A DNA stretch of 64,000 nt from an uncultured Propionivibrio sp. (GTDB lineage: Bacteria; Pseudomonadota; Gammaproteobacteria; Burkholderiales; Rhodocyclaceae), in assembly GCF_963666255.1 (NCBI RefSeq), contig NZ_OY762656.1:496001-560000 (forward strand), in the 5' to 3' direction. Within the stretch, counting starts at the first letter, position 1. Each line of letters starts with the position of its first letter. The notes under the pieces were generated by a model. That model saw only the letters and a program-made list of their open reading frames with translations, had not been told where the DNA came from and made no database searches. The position numbers and the translations under genes were made by a program. This document shows, piece after piece, positions 27,412 through 37,754 of this stretch.

Positions 27412-27851
27412 TGGATGACTTCCAGTTGAGTACGCAAAAAAGCGGGAATGGAGGTGATTTTCATTTGCGCCGCATTGACGCAAACGAGTTGGACGCGCGC
27501 TTCGATCAGTTCATCCCAGCCGCTCTTGGCGTCTGGATTGGCGCGCCGGACGTTCTGGCGAAAAAAAAGCTGCGAGCGCGTTACACGCTCCAGCTCAAGA
27601 CCAACGACCACCTGATCGTCAAGCCGTGCCGGCTTCAGGTAATCGACGGCAATGTTCCGCACGACAAAGGCGATGCAGGGATCGCGCAACAGCACGCTCT
27701 GGTCATGACCGATCGTCCTCAGCCACTCGGTACGACAACGCTCCAGATATTTGAGATAGTTGGCGTAATAGACGACACCACCGGCGTCGGTGTCCTCGTA
27801 GTAGATGCGCACAGGTAGCGTGAAGGCGTGTAATTGTTGTTCGTGCTCCAT
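27408..27851 (-). CDS. ybgC: YbgC, acyl-CoA thioesterase of the Tol-Pal cluster
   Basis: Hotdog-fold thioesterase acting on acyl-CoA or acyl-ACP. It has 147 residues, with the catalytic Asp in YYEDTDAGGVVYYANYLKY at about residues 18-36. It is first in the ybgC-tolQRAB-pal-cpoB unit and separated by 67 bp from ruvB's 3' end. Confidence 0.94.
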   Translation of the reverse strand: MEHEQQLHAFTLPVRIYYEDTDAGGVVYYANYLKYLERCRTEWLRTIGHDQSVLLRDPCIAFVVRNIAVDYLKPARLDDQVVVGLELERVTRSQLFFRQNVRRANPDAKSGWDELIEARVQLVCVNAAQMKITSIPAFLRTQLEVIQ

Positions 27852-27918
27852 GGGCGGATTTTACTGCGCCAACAAGGGCGCGGATGTAAGTATTTGTGAC
27901 AAACCGGTTAAAAAGGCC

Positions 27919-28989
27919 CTACTGACCGCGCCAGAACTCGCCCTGCCCCGAAGACGCAGGGGCTTCGAGGCCGAGATGCCGGTAAATTGCCGTCGTGGCG
28001 ACGCGTCCGCGTGGCGTCCGCTGCAAAAAACCTTGCTGGATCAGGTAGGGTTCGAGAACATCTTCAATGGTGTCGCGCGCCTCGCCGATCGCAGCAGCAA
28101 GATTGTCGACGCCGACCGGTCCGCCGCCGAACTTGTCGATCACGGCCGCAATCAGCTTGCGATCCATCAGGTCGAGACCGCCATGATCGACATCAAGCAT
28201 CGACAACGCCAGGTCGGCGATGTCACGGGTGATGCGACCGCCCGCCTTGACCTCAGCGTAATCGCGCACCCGGCGCAGCAGGCGATTGGCGATGCGCGGC
28301 GTGCCGCGGGAACGCCGGGCAATTTCCAGCGCTCCGTCGCGCTCGGCCGGAACGCTGAGCAATTGCGCCGAGCGCGTGACGATATGCGTCAGTTCCTCGG
28401 GCGTGTAGAACTCCAGCCGGGAGACGATGCCGAAACGATCGCGCAGCGGATTGGTCAGCATGCCGGCGCGCGTCGTCGCGCCAACCAGCGTGAAGGGCGG
28501 CAGATCGAGCTTGACCGAACGCGCCGCGGGTCCTTCGCCGATCATGATGTCGATCTGGAAATCCTCCATCGCCGGGTAGAGGATTTCCTCGACGACCGGC
28601 GAGAGACGATGGATTTCGTCGATAAAGAGAACATCGTACGGCTCAAGATTGGTCAGGATGGCAGCGAGATCGCCGGCCCGCTCGAGTACCGGCCCTGACG
28701 TCTGGCGCAGGCCGACGCCCATCTCGGCGGCAACGATGTGCGCCAGGGTGGTCTTGCCCAATCCCGGCGGACCGAAGAGCAGGACATGGTCGAGCGCGTC
28801 CTTGCGCCGTTTGGCCGCTTCGATGAAGATCGCCAACTGTTCGCGTATCTTGGCCTGCCCGACATATTCGGCCAGGCGCTTGGGCCGCAGAGCACGCTCG
28901 ATCGCCTCTTCCTGCGACGATTTGGACTCGGCGGCAATCAGGCGGTCGCTGACGGCACCACCGGAGGAAAGAGGATCGACTTCAATCAT
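27919..28989 (-). CDS. ruvB: Holliday junction helicase RuvB
   Basis: Hexameric motor that drives branch migration with RuvA. It has 356 residues from ATG 28989 ([18 protein letters not shown]). Walker [14 protein letters not shown], Walker B FIDEIHRL and sensor block [18 protein letters not shown] are present, as is the C-terminal winged helix ([17 protein letters not shown]). The ATG lies 5 bp after the AI-2E-type permease stop. Confidence 0.97.
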   Translation of the reverse strand: MIEVDPLSSGGAVSDRLIAAESKSSQEEAIERALRPKRLAEYVGQAKIREQLAIFIEAAKRRKDALDHVLLFGPPGLGKTTLAHIVAAEMGVGLRQTSGPVLERAGDLAAILTNLEPYDVLFIDEIHRLSPVVEEILYPAMEDFQIDIMIGEGPAARSVKLDLPPFTLVGATTRAGMLTNPLRDRFGIVSRLEFYTPEELTHIVTRSAQLLSVPAERDGALEIARRSRGTPRIANRLLRRVRDYAEVKAGGRITRDIADLALSMLDVDHGGLDLMDRKLIAAVIDKFGGGPVGVDNLAAAIGEARDTIEDVLEPYLIQQGFLQRTPRGRVATTAIYRHLGLEAPASSGQGEFWRGQ

Positions 28990-28994
28990 GAGCG

Positions 28995-30068
28995 TTAGAT
29001 GACCGGAGAAACATCGTCGTCGACATGATCCAGCCATTCCCGGATCAGCACCTGCCCGAGCGCCAGCAGCGTCGGCCCGAGAAAGAGGCCGATGAAACCG
29101 AAGACGAGCACACCGCCGAAAACGCCGACGACAATCAGCAGCAAGGGCAGACTCGAGGTCCGCGAAATGAGGATCGGCTTGAGGAAGTTGTCGACGCTGC
29201 TGATGCCAAACATGCCCCAGAGCACCATGAAGATCGCCCAGCCGGTCTGCCCGCCTTCGTACAGCCAGACGGCCGCGCCGCCCCAGATCAGCGTGGCGCC
29301 GATCACCGGCACCATCGAGAAGAAGAAGGTCGCGACCGTCAGGATGACGATACCCGGAACCCCGGCAACGATGAAACCGACCATCGCCACCAGGGCCTGC
29401 GCCAGCGCAGTTCCGACGATCCCCACCATCACCCCGGTGACGGTGCCGTCGGCCAGACGGAACATGCGCTCGCCCAGCTGCGCGCCGGCCAGTTTATGAC
29501 TGGCGGTACGGACGGCATCGGCATAGACATCGGCATCGCGGAAGATGAAGAAGGCGAAGAAAATCACCAGCGCCAACTGGAACAGCCCCTGTCCGAACAG
29601 GGAAACGGCGGCCAGCGCCAGCTTGCGCGTCGGTGCGATGAACTGGCGCAGCACCTCGTTCATCTCCTCGCGGCTGGCGATCAGCTTGTGCCAGTAATCG
29701 GAAATACCACCGCCGATCACCGGCATGTCCGACATCCAGGTCGGCACATCGACCGGCAGGCCGGACTCCAGGAACGGACGCAAATAGGCAATGGCGAGTT
29801 CGACACCGTCCGCCAGCGAGCCCGACAACACCGCCGCCGGCAGGACCAGCAACAACATCAGCAACAGGCACAGGAGCGCTGCCATCAGGTTGCGCCGCCC
29901 CCGGCATATCTGTAGCAGCGCATTGCGCATCGGCGAGGCGGCGACACAGATCACGATCGCCAGCAGCAAGGTGCCGATGAACGGCGTCAGCACGGCGATG
30001 CAGCCGATCAGCAGCAGCGCCACGATGGCAATCTGCAGGATCTGTTTCTGGGTCGAATACAAAGTCAC
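28995..30068 (-). CDS. AI-2E family transporter (PerM/YdiK-like)
   Basis: Membrane protein of 357 residues with about eight helices in the AI-2E/UPF0118 arrangement: an N-terminal pair ([28 protein letters not shown]), a long periplasmic or cytoplasmic middle (110-200), and a C-terminal set ending [12 protein letters not shown]. Family members have been linked to AI-2 export, sodium/proton exchange or undetermined substrates; none can be chosen here. It is unusual in lying between ruvA (4-bp overlap) and ruvB (5-bp gap). Confidence 0.85.
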   Translation of the reverse strand: MTLYSTQKQILQIAIVALLLIGCIAVLTPFIGTLLLAIVICVAASPMRNALLQICRGRRNLMAALLCLLLMLLLVLPAAVLSGSLADGVELAIAYLRPFLESGLPVDVPTWMSDMPVIGGGISDYWHKLIASREEMNEVLRQFIAPTRKLALAAVSLFGQGLFQLALVIFFAFFIFRDADVYADAVRTASHKLAGAQLGERMFRLADGTVTGVMVGIVGTALAQALVAMVGFIVAGVPGIVILTVATFFFSMVPVIGATLIWGGAAVWLYEGGQTGWAIFMVLWGMFGISSVDNFLKPILISRTSSLPLLLIVVGVFGGVLVFGFIGLFLGPTLLALGQVLIREWLDHVDDDVSPVI

Positions 30069-30640
30069 ACCTTGGAGAGCAGTTTGAGCGCCTGCCGGAT
30101 ACCGTCGGAAGTTCCGCAGCCCGCCGGCAGCGGCTTCATCGCCGCCAACGCCTCGCGTTCATTGTACCCCAGCGCCAACAATGCATTGAGAATATCGCCG
30201 TGGCTGTCATCGACGACACGCGTCGCTGTCGGTACCACGTCGGCGAGTTTGCCCTTGAGTTCGAGCAGCAGGCGTTCCGCCGTTTTCTTGCCGATACCCG
30301 GCACTTTGATGATGCGCCCGCTTTCCTGCCGCGCCACGGCATCGGCCAGATCTGCCACCGACAGGCCGGAGAGGACCGACAGTGCCGTCCTGGCGCCAAT
30401 CCCCGAAATGCGGATCAACTGACGGAAGGCAAAACGCTCCGACTCGCTGCCGAAACCGTAAAGAAAATGCCCGTCTTCGCGAATCGCCAAGTGCGTCAGC
30501 AACACCACTGGCTCGCCCAGGCCCGGCAAATTGTAGAAAGTGCTCATCGGCACATCGACCTCATAGCCGACGCCCATGACATCCACCATCACCTGAGGAG
30601 GGTTCTTCTCAAGTAGCGTTCCGGCAAGACGTCCGATCAT
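30065..30640 (-). CDS. ruvA: Holliday junction DNA-binding protein RuvA
   Basis: Binds four-way junctions and loads RuvB. It has 191 residues: N-terminal OB domain ([20 protein letters not shown]), two helix-hairpin-helix motifs ([32 protein letters not shown]) and a flexible linker to the RuvB-binding C-terminus. It overlaps ruvC by 4 bp. Confidence 0.96.
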   Translation of the reverse strand: MIGRLAGTLLEKNPPQVMVDVMGVGYEVDVPMSTFYNLPGLGEPVVLLTHLAIREDGHFLYGFGSESERFAFRQLIRISGIGARTALSVLSGLSVADLADAVARQESGRIIKVPGIGKKTAERLLLELKGKLADVVPTATRVVDDSHGDILNALLALGYNEREALAAMKPLPAGCGTSDGIRQALKLLSKV

Positions 30641-31200
30641 TTTTTCTCCTTAATCTGCGTCAGCCGCCCATGCCGACGCCGCGTTCCGACCACGTTCAAG
30701 GCACCGATGCCCTGTCCGCCATGCGCATGCGCGATCGCACAGGCAAGGGCGTCAGCGGCATCCGGCGCCGGATCGCCCTGCAAAGACAGGAGCCGCCGGA
30801 TCATGTGCTGCACCTGCTCTTTCGCTGCTTTCCCGTTACCTACGACCGCCTGCTTGATCTGCAGCGCCGTATATTCCGCCACGTCGACCCCGCCCGAGAC
30901 CAGACCGGTAATGGCGGCACCGCGCGCCTGACCCAGCAATAACGTCGATTGCGGGTTAACGTTGACGAACACGATTTCGATCGCCGACTGATCCGGCTGA
31001 TAGCGCGCCACCAACTCGCGGACGCCGGCGTGAATGGTGCCCAGCCGCTCGGGCAGCGACGCATTCCCATCACTTTTGATGCAGCCGCTGGCGACATATT
31101 CGAGCGCGCTGCCGACCTTTTCGATGACCCCGAAGCCGGTCACGCGCAAGCCGGGGTCAATCCCGAGAATGCGGATGCGGGGGCGTGTTGAAGGAGTCAA
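30637..31200 (-). CDS. ruvC: Holliday junction endonuclease RuvC
   Basis: Resolvase cutting four-way junctions. It has 187 residues. The four acidic catalytic positions are visible in [12 protein letters not shown], the [11 protein letters not shown] block, and [14 protein letters not shown]. It is the first gene of the ruv run, so its promoter should lie upstream in 31201-31456. Confidence 0.96.
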   Translation of the reverse strand: MTPSTRPRIRILGIDPGLRVTGFGVIEKVGSALEYVASGCIKSDGNASLPERLGTIHAGVRELVARYQPDQSAIEIVFVNVNPQSTLLLGQARGAAITGLVSGGVDVAEYTALQIKQAVVGNGKAAKEQVQHMIRRLLSLQGDPAPDAADALACAIAHAHGGQGIGALNVVGTRRRHGRLTQIKEKK

Positions 31201-31398
31201 GATGGCGGTGCTCGGCGTAGAGGAGGCGCCGAGCAGTATACCGGCTCCGCCGACCGCCCGGGCGCCATGCGGAATTCCGCACGAAAATATTCTTCTTTTC
31301 CGGCCAGCCGCACTACAAGGGAGATAATAGTGCTGTCATTTCGCCAAAAATCATCGCAGAAACAGGTAGATCGGACGGCGCCGCCGACCCGCCTAAAC

Positions 31399-31414
31399 GG
31401 GAACGAGAATTGCT
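31399..31414 (+). promoter_or_regulatory. Sigma-54 promoter of the DASS transporter gene
   Basis: GGGAACGAGAATTGCT matches the -24/-12 consensus TGGCACGN4TTGCW at 10 of 12 fixed positions, with the exact GG-N10-GC spacing. It lies 43 bp before the start codon, giving a predicted start of transcription near 31425. The downstream DctD-like protein is a sigma-54 activator. Confidence 0.7.
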
Positions 31415-31456
31415 CAGGCGTCTGCGCATTGCTTCAACACCTACAGGAGAGTCAAT

Positions 31457-32971
31457 ATGAGCACCGCTCAAGCAGAAAAGGGGAAACCCAGCGCATCGGC
31501 CGACGAGCCGCAGGGCCTCATGGCCCGTTACGGCCTGTTCCTGGCCAGCATCGCACTGGTCATCATCGTCGCACTGCCGCATCAGACCGGACTGCCCGTC
31601 GCCGGACAGAACATGCTCGGCATTCTGGTGTTCTCGGTCATCATCTGGATGACCGAGGCGGTGTCCTACCCGGTCAGCGCCGTCCTGATTACGACACTAA
31701 CGGCCTTCCTGCTCGGCTTTTCGCCGGAAATTGCCGACCCGACGAAGGTCATGGGCACCTCGAAGGGTCTGTCGATCGCACTCAACGGTTTCAGCAACAC
31801 TGCCTGGGCGCTCGTCGGCGGCGCACTGTTCCTCGCCGCAGCGATGACCCACACCGGCCTCGACAAGCGCATCGCGCTCGTCGTGCTGTCGAAGGTCGGC
31901 GCCAAAACGAGCCGCGTGCTGATCGGCGTCATCGTCGTCGGCTTCCTGCTGAGCTTCGTCGTTCCCAGTACGACCGCCCGTGTCTCGTGCATGGTGCCGA
32001 TCGTCATGGGCATCATCGTCGCCTTCGGCGTACCACTCAAGAGCCGCTTCGCCGCCGTGCTGATGATCGCCGTCGCACAGGCCGACAGTCTCTGGAACAT
32101 CGGCATCAAGACAGCCGCCGCCCAGAACATGATCGCCGTCAGCTTCATCGAGAAGCAACTCGGCGTGAATATTTCCTGGCTTGACTGGTTCATCGCCGCC
32201 GCGCCGTTCTCGGCCATCATGTCGGTCATCCTGTACTTTGTCCTGCTCAAGATGATCCCGCCGGAAACCCAGGAAATCGCCGGCGGACAAGCGATCGTCG
32301 CGAAGGCCCTGGCCGACCTCGGCCCGATGAAACCGGCCGAGAAGAAGCTGACCATCATCTCGCTGACGCTGCTCTTCTTCTGGGCGACCGAAAAAATTGT
32401 CCACCCGTTCGACACCTCGACGACAACCATCGCCGCCATCGCGCTGATGTTCCTTCCGCGTATCGGTGTCATGAACTGGAAGCAGGCACAGGGTGCCATC
32501 CCCTGGGGAACGCTGGTGCTGTTCGGCATCGGTATCAGCCTCGGCTCGGCGCTGCTGTCGACCAAGGCCGCCTCCTGGCTTGCCACCTGGATCACCGCCG
32601 CCTTCGGCCTGCAAACTGCCTCGGCACTCGCCATCCTCGCCATCCTGGCGGCATTCCTGATCATCATCCACCTCGGCTTCGCAAGCGCCACCGGCCTTGC
32701 CGCCGCGATGATCCCGATCATCATCTCGGTGCTGCAGAGCGTGAAAACGCCCGGCATCGATGTCGTCGGCATGACGATGATCCTCCAGTATGTCGTCAGC
32801 TTCGGCATGATCCTGCCGGTCAACGCGCCGCAGAACATGGTCGCCTACGGCACCGACACCTTTGAAGTGCGTGACTTCGTGCGCACCGGCATTCCGCTGA
32901 CGATCATCGCCTACCTGCTGATCCTCGTCATGGGGACAACCTACTGGAAGTGGCTCGGCTACATGAGCTGA
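31457..32971 (+). CDS. DASS/SLC13-family anion:sodium symporter
   Basis: Inner-membrane transporter of 504 residues with about 12 hydrophobic segments. The first family signature is VPSTTARVSCMVPIVMG, corresponding to the SNT-like substrate and sodium site; a second, VNAPQNMVAYGT, occurs near residue 455. The family carries di- and tricarboxylates or sulfate. The adjoining DctB/DctD-like genes make a C4-dicarboxylate or related organic acid the likeliest substrate. RBS AGGAGAG lies upstream of the ATG. Confidence 0.88.
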   Translation: MSTAQAEKGKPSASADEPQGLMARYGLFLASIALVIIVALPHQTGLPVAGQNMLGILVFSVIIWMTEAVSYPVSAVLITTLTAFLLGFSPEIADPTKVMGTSKGLSIALNGFSNTAWALVGGALFLAAAMTHTGLDKRIALVVLSKVGAKTSRVLIGVIVVGFLLSFVVPSTTARVSCMVPIVMGIIVAFGVPLKSRFAAVLMIAVAQADSLWNIGIKTAAAQNMIAVSFIEKQLGVNISWLDWFIAAAPFSAIMSVILYFVLLKMIPPETQEIAGGQAIVAKALADLGPMKPAEKKLTIISLTLLFFWATEKIVHPFDTSTTTIAAIALMFLPRIGVMNWKQAQGAIPWGTLVLFGIGISLGSALLSTKAASWLATWITAAFGLQTASALAILAILAAFLIIIHLGFASATGLAAAMIPIIISVLQSVKTPGIDVVGMTMILQYVVSFGMILPVNAPQNMVAYGTDTFEVRDFVRTGIPLTIIAYLLILVMGTTYWKWLGYMS

Positions 32972-33023
32972 TCCATACGTCTCCGGCTGTGACGATTGCC
33001 GTCGCAGCCGGTACCATTGCGCC

Positions 33024-34874
33024 ATGGGATTTCTTGCCTATCTTTCGCTGCATGCGAACCAAAACTGGCGCTGGCTCGGGTTGCGCATTCTCGCCGCGGC
33101 CACGCTCTGCGGACTCGGCGGCTGGCTCGTCGCCACCCAGATACTGCAAGGGCAGATTGACAGGCTTGGCCAGCAATCGCTTCATCGTGCAGAATTCTAT
33201 CGCCAGAGCCTCGAATCGCTGCTCTCGCGCAACACCTCGCTGCCCCGTATCATCGCCCGCGAAGATCGCCTGAAAGCGGTGCTCCGAAATCCGGACTCAG
33301 CCAGCGCGCGCGCCGCCGTCAACCACTATCTTGCGGACATCCGCCGCGATGCCGACATCAACGCGGCCTTCCTGATGGACCGCAACGGTCTGACACTGGC
33401 GGCAAGCAATTTCGACCAACCTGGCTCCTACGTCGGCAACAGTTACGCCTTCCGCCCGTACTTTCTCGACGCGATGCAAAACGGACTCGGCATCTTCTAC
33501 GGCATCGGCGCAACCACCGGAGATCCCGGCTATTTCCTGACCGCGCCGATCGAAATCGACGGCCAACGCCTGGGTGCCGCCACCGTCAAGATCAGTCTTG
33601 ACGACTTCGAATCGGCACTGACCCGCAGCGGCGACAAAGTGCTGATCGCCGATGCCAACGGCGTCATCTTTCTGTCATCGATCGCCGAATGGAAGTATCT
33701 TTCGCTGACACCGCTTGATGCCGATGCACAGCGCCGCATCGAAGCCTCGCGGCAATATCGCGAACGCCACATCAACCACCTCGATGCCGGACTCAGGCTC
33801 CAGGCCGCGCCCTATCTGGTGCGGCTAAAGCTCCCCGACAGCCCCGCCCAGAACACGCTTGTCGTTTCGGTGCCGACCGGCTCCCTCGGCTGGTCGATTC
33901 TGTTGCTCGCGCGCACTGGTCCCGAACGACAGAATGCGCTCTTCGCCGGCATTGCCGCCGCATTCGCGCTGGCCTTCATCTTCTCGATGATCATTTACTT
34001 CCGCCTCAGCGTTCGTCGTCATGAAGAACGTGTGCAAGCGGACGCCCGCCTGCGCCAGGCGCATCAGGAACTCGAACAGCGCATCGCCGAACGCACCGCC
34101 GACCTGCGCGCCACCAACACTTCGCTCGAAGAACGCATCGACCGGCTCAAGACGACCGAGCGCATCCTGCGCGAAACCGGCGACAACGCCGTCCAGGCCG
34201 GCAAGCTCGCAGTACTGGGACAAATGGCGGCCGGCATCAGCCACGAGGTCAACCAACCGCTCACCGCCATGCACACTCTGACCGACAACGCGCGCGACCT
34301 GCTCGATCGCGGCGATCTCGGCGAAGTCCGCAGCAATCTCGACGGCATCAAGCAGATGGCCGAACGCATGGGCCGCATTGCCGGCGAGATCAAGAACTTC
34401 ACGCGCAAGTCGCCGGTCGAGAAGCAGGCGGTGCCAGTCCTCAATGTGGCGTGCCAGGCAGCCATGCTCGTCGAATCGCGGCGACGTGCGACCAAGGCCT
34501 CCATCACGCTGCCCGAAATCCCCGAAACGCTCGCCGTACTCGCCGACCCGCAGCGCCTCGAACAGGTGCTCGTCAACCTGCTGCTCAATGCCCTGGATGC
34601 CGTCGCCACCGCCCCTGTCCGACAGGTTACCCTGCTTGCCGCCGTCGATGCCGAGCGCGTCCGCATCACCGTGCAGGACAGCGGCACCGGCATTCCGGAG
34701 AATGCGCTCGCCCATCTTTTCGAACCCTTCTTCACGACCAAGTCCTCGGGGCAAGGTCTCGGACTGGGTCTATCGATATCACGCATGATCGTCCAGGAAC
34801 TCGGCGGAACGATCGAAGCACACAATCGCGAAAACGGCGGCGCCGATTTTTGCATCACGCTGGATAAAGCATGA
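33024..34874 (+). CDS. DctB-like sensor histidine kinase
   Basis: Inner-membrane sensor of 616 residues: helices at about 21-40 and 305-327 bracket a periplasmic double-Cache-type sensor, then a coiled coil (334-385). The phospho-accepting His407 is in AAGISHEVNQPL, and a HATPase domain follows (LLNALDAV, DSGTGIPENAL, GQGLGLGLSI). The form and the coupled partner resemble DctB, the sensor of C4-dicarboxylates. The actual ligand is inferred from the adjacent transporter. Confidence 0.88.
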   Translation: MGFLAYLSLHANQNWRWLGLRILAAATLCGLGGWLVATQILQGQIDRLGQQSLHRAEFYRQSLESLLSRNTSLPRIIAREDRLKAVLRNPDSASARAAVNHYLADIRRDADINAAFLMDRNGLTLAASNFDQPGSYVGNSYAFRPYFLDAMQNGLGIFYGIGATTGDPGYFLTAPIEIDGQRLGAATVKISLDDFESALTRSGDKVLIADANGVIFLSSIAEWKYLSLTPLDADAQRRIEASRQYRERHINHLDAGLRLQAAPYLVRLKLPDSPAQNTLVVSVPTGSLGWSILLLARTGPERQNALFAGIAAAFALAFIFSMIIYFRLSVRRHEERVQADARLRQAHQELEQRIAERTADLRATNTSLEERIDRLKTTERILRETGDNAVQAGKLAVLGQMAAGISHEVNQPLTAMHTLTDNARDLLDRGDLGEVRSNLDGIKQMAERMGRIAGEIKNFTRKSPVEKQAVPVLNVACQAAMLVESRRRATKASITLPEIPETLAVLADPQRLEQVLVNLLLNALDAVATAPVRQVTLLAAVDAERVRITVQDSGTGIPENALAHLFEPFFTTKSSGQGLGLGLSISRMIVQELGGTIEAHNRENGGADFCITLDKA

Positions 34875-36229
34875 CCGACACGACCGACACGCCCCCCCGT
34901 CCGACGCTCGTCTATCTCGTCGAGGACGACGAACTCGTGCGACGCGCCTGCGAGCAGGCGATGAAGCTGGCCGACATTCCGGTCCGCGGCTTTTCCTCCG
35001 CCGAACACGCGCTCGCCGCCCTCGACGACGAACCGCCGGGCGTCATCGTCAGCGATGTGCGGATGCTTGGCATCAGCGGGCTCGAACTGCTCGAACGCAT
35101 GCAGGCGCGCGACCGCGACATCCCCGTTATCCTCGTCACCGGTCACGGCGACGTGTCGATGGCGGTCCAGGCAATGCGTGCGCATGCCTACGACTTCATT
35201 GAGAAGCCCTTCAGCTCGGCCCGGCTGATCGATGTTGTCCGCCGTGCCCTGGAAAAGCGCGCGCTGATCGAGGAAAACCAGCGACTGCGCGAACAGCTCG
35301 GCAGCCTGCGCGACACGCCCCTGATCGGCCATTCGGAAGGCATCCAGCGCATCGTCCGGACCATCGATTCGCTGGCGCCCACCGACGTCGACATCCTGAT
35401 CCTCGGCGAGACAGGGACCGGCAAGGAGGTCGTCGCCCAGGCACTGCATGCGCGCAGTGGCCGCAGCGGCCCATTCGTCGCGCTCAACTGCGGCGCCCTG
35501 CCGGAACCGGTGTTCGAAAGCGAGATGTTCGGCCACGAGACCGGCGCCTTCACGGGCGCCGAAAAACGCCGGATCGGCAAGATCGAATACGCGGACAAGG
35601 GCACGCTCTTTCTCGACGAAATCGAATCGATGCCACTCGCACTGCAGGTCAAGTTGCTTCGCGTGTTGCAGGAGCGGACGCTGGAACGGCTCGGCAGCAA
35701 CGCCAGCATCCCCGTGTCATGCCGCGTCGTCGCGGCGACCAAGACCGACCTCAAGCAACTGGTCGCACAGGGACGTTTCCGCGCCGACCTCTACTACCGC
35801 CTTAATGTCGTGACGCTCGAACTGCCACCGCTGCGGCAACGCCTCAACGATATCGCACCGCTGATGACCTACTTCATCTCGCAAGCCAGCCGCCGTTTCA
35901 ACCGCGAGGCGCCCGCGTGGGGCGAGCTCGATCTGCTGCGCTGGCAGCAACACGACTGGCCGGGCAACGTTCGCGAACTCAAGGCAGCGGCGGAGCGGCT
36001 ATGCCTCGGCCTGACCGATGGCCTCGAAACGACGCCGTCCGCCGATATTTCGCTGAACGCCCGGCTCGATCAGTTCGAACGCAGCCTGATCCGCGACGCG
36101 CTGCGAACGACGCGGGGCAACGTCGCCGAAGCCGCCGAGGCGCTGCGCCTGCCGAAAAAAACGCTGTACGACAAACTCGCCCGTCACCAACTCGACCCGG
36201 AAGATTTCCGCACGACTTCGCGCAACTGA
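34871..36229 (+). CDS. DctD-like sigma-54 response regulator
   Basis: 452 residues. The receiver domain has phospho-acceptor Asp62 in VIVSDVRMLG. The AAA+ domain has GETGTGKE, the sigma-54-contacting GAFTGA loop and TLFLDEIESM. A C-terminal Fis-type helix-turn-helix follows (NVAEAAEALRLPKKTLYDKL). It overlaps the kinase gene by 4 bp. It probably activates the sigma-54 promoter at 31399-31414. Confidence 0.92.
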   Translation: MTDTTDTPPRPTLVYLVEDDELVRRACEQAMKLADIPVRGFSSAEHALAALDDEPPGVIVSDVRMLGISGLELLERMQARDRDIPVILVTGHGDVSMAVQAMRAHAYDFIEKPFSSARLIDVVRRALEKRALIEENQRLREQLGSLRDTPLIGHSEGIQRIVRTIDSLAPTDVDILILGETGTGKEVVAQALHARSGRSGPFVALNCGALPEPVFESEMFGHETGAFTGAEKRRIGKIEYADKGTLFLDEIESMPLALQVKLLRVLQERTLERLGSNASIPVSCRVVAATKTDLKQLVAQGRFRADLYYRLNVVTLELPPLRQRLNDIAPLMTYFISQASRRFNREAPAWGELDLLRWQQHDWPGNVRELKAAAERLCLGLTDGLETTPSADISLNARLDQFERSLIRDALRTTRGNVAEAAEALRLPKKTLYDKLARHQLDPEDFRTTSRN

Positions 36230-36242
36230 CGGAAGCCCGGGA

Positions 36243-37652
36243 TCAGCGGCGCTCGGCCACCCAGCGCAACAAGGCATCCATGGCCGGTTTGCCAAGACGC
36301 GAGCGCGGGTCGTTGATCAGGAACACGACGACCCAGCGGTGGTTGCTGTTGTCGAGCACATAACCGGCAATCGCGCGTACGCCCTCAAGATACCCGGTTT
36401 TCAGATGCGCCCGCCCGGTCGCCGTGCTGCCGTTCAGGCGCTTTTTCAGCGTGCCATCGACACCGGCCACCGGCAGTGAGGACACGAGTTCGGCCATCAC
36501 CGGGCTTTCCCAGGCCGCCCGCAACAGCTGGCCGAGACCGTCGGCGGAAATCCGCTCGCTGCGCGAGAGGCCTGAGCCGTTATCGAGCACCAGTTCGGGC
36601 AGCGCCAGCCCCTTGCCCGACGACCAGGCGCGGACCCGACGCCGGGCGCCGTCTGGCGTCGCCGGACGCTCGGTGTCAAGGCTGAGAAAGATCTGCCGCG
36701 CCATCACGTTGTTGCTGTATTTATTGACCTCACGCACGATTTCGGCCAGCGTCGGCGATTCCTGTGCGGTCACCAACCGGGCGTTCTGCGGTACAACGCC
36801 GGCGCGCACACGCCCGGAAAAATGCCCGCCGAGTTCGCGCCACAAGGTCCGGAAGAGGCGTTCAACCTGCTCGTCGGCCGACCACGGCGACAGATGCAGC
36901 GCCTTCTCGCCGCATGCGGGCGGGAAGATGCCGGAGAGTTCGACAGCCCCATCGACGACCGCAACCCTGAGCTTCTCGCGCCAGTCGCCACAAGCCTCGT
37001 CGACTGCCTGCAGGCGGTTGTTGATGCGGACGTCATCGCCCGGCGTATCGGCGATGACCGTCACCGCCTTGCGCCCGGTCTCGGGCACCAACGTCAGGCG
37101 GATGCTCTTGAGATTGACGAGCAGCGCGTCGGGACCCGCGTTATAGGGTCGCAACGGTTCGTGATCAAATTCGCCCGGGTCGTGCGGCGGCACATTGAAG
37201 GCGCTGCGATCAAGCACCAGATCGCCGGCGATATCGCCGACCCCGCGAAGGCGCAACTGGCGCAGGAGCAACCAGAACTGCTCAAGCCCGAGACGCGGAT
37301 CACCGCTGCCACGCAGATAGAGATTGCCCGCCTCGTCGGCAAATGCCTCGGTTTTCCAGGTATGCGCTGGACCGAGCAGGTCGAGCGCCGCGTAGGTCGT
37401 CACCAGCTTCATCACCGACGCCGGATTCATCGGCTGCCGTGCGTTATGACGAATCAGCGGCTGCGGGCTATCGACGCCCTGGACAAGAACGCTGACGTTG
37501 CGCGTCGCGATGCCGGCATCCTTGAGCGCCGCCAGCACCTCCGGTGGCAATTCGGCCGCCGGCGCGGCGCCGCAGTAAAGCAAAAACACGCCAAGACAGG
37601 CTGCGCGCCCGAACACGGACAAGCCGCGCCGCCAGTGAATAATACGAATCAT
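36243..37652 (-). CDS. dacB: D-alanyl-D-alanine carboxypeptidase/endopeptidase (PBP4)
   Basis: Class C low-molecular-weight penicillin-binding protein that trims peptidoglycan. It has 469 residues from ATG 37652 with a signal peptide ([15 protein letters not shown]). Active-site motifs are SVMK at 79-82, SNN in [10 protein letters not shown] and KTG in [11 protein letters not shown] longer upstream in-frame extension is antisense to glpK and was rejected. Confidence 0.94.
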   Translation of the reverse strand: MIRIIHWRRGLSVFGRAACLGVFLLYCGAAPAAELPPEVLAALKDAGIATRNVSVLVQGVDSPQPLIRHNARQPMNPASVMKLVTTYAALDLLGPAHTWKTEAFADEAGNLYLRGSGDPRLGLEQFWLLLRQLRLRGVGDIAGDLVLDRSAFNVPPHDPGEFDHEPLRPYNAGPDALLVNLKSIRLTLVPETGRKAVTVIADTPGDDVRINNRLQAVDEACGDWREKLRVAVVDGAVELSGIFPPACGEKALHLSPWSADEQVERLFRTLWRELGGHFSGRVRAGVVPQNARLVTAQESPTLAEIVREVNKYSNNVMARQIFLSLDTERPATPDGARRRVRAWSSGKGLALPELVLDNGSGLSRSERISADGLGQLLRAAWESPVMAELVSSLPVAGVDGTLKKRLNGSTATGRAHLKTGYLEGVRAIAGYVLDNSNHRWVVVFLINDPRSRLGKPAMDALLRWVAERR

Positions 37653-37754
37653 GATTGCCACACCGAAATATTGAAGCCAGCCGTGATCATACGCCGCTGC
37701 TACACTACAAGCCGAACGAAAGACACCGCCGCCAAGGCACGGAGGGCAGCTTCC

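Noticed and set aside
31697-33025. Minus-strand open frame of 442 codons
   Set aside because: Antisense to the DASS transporter; Asp/Gly/His-rich shadow composition.
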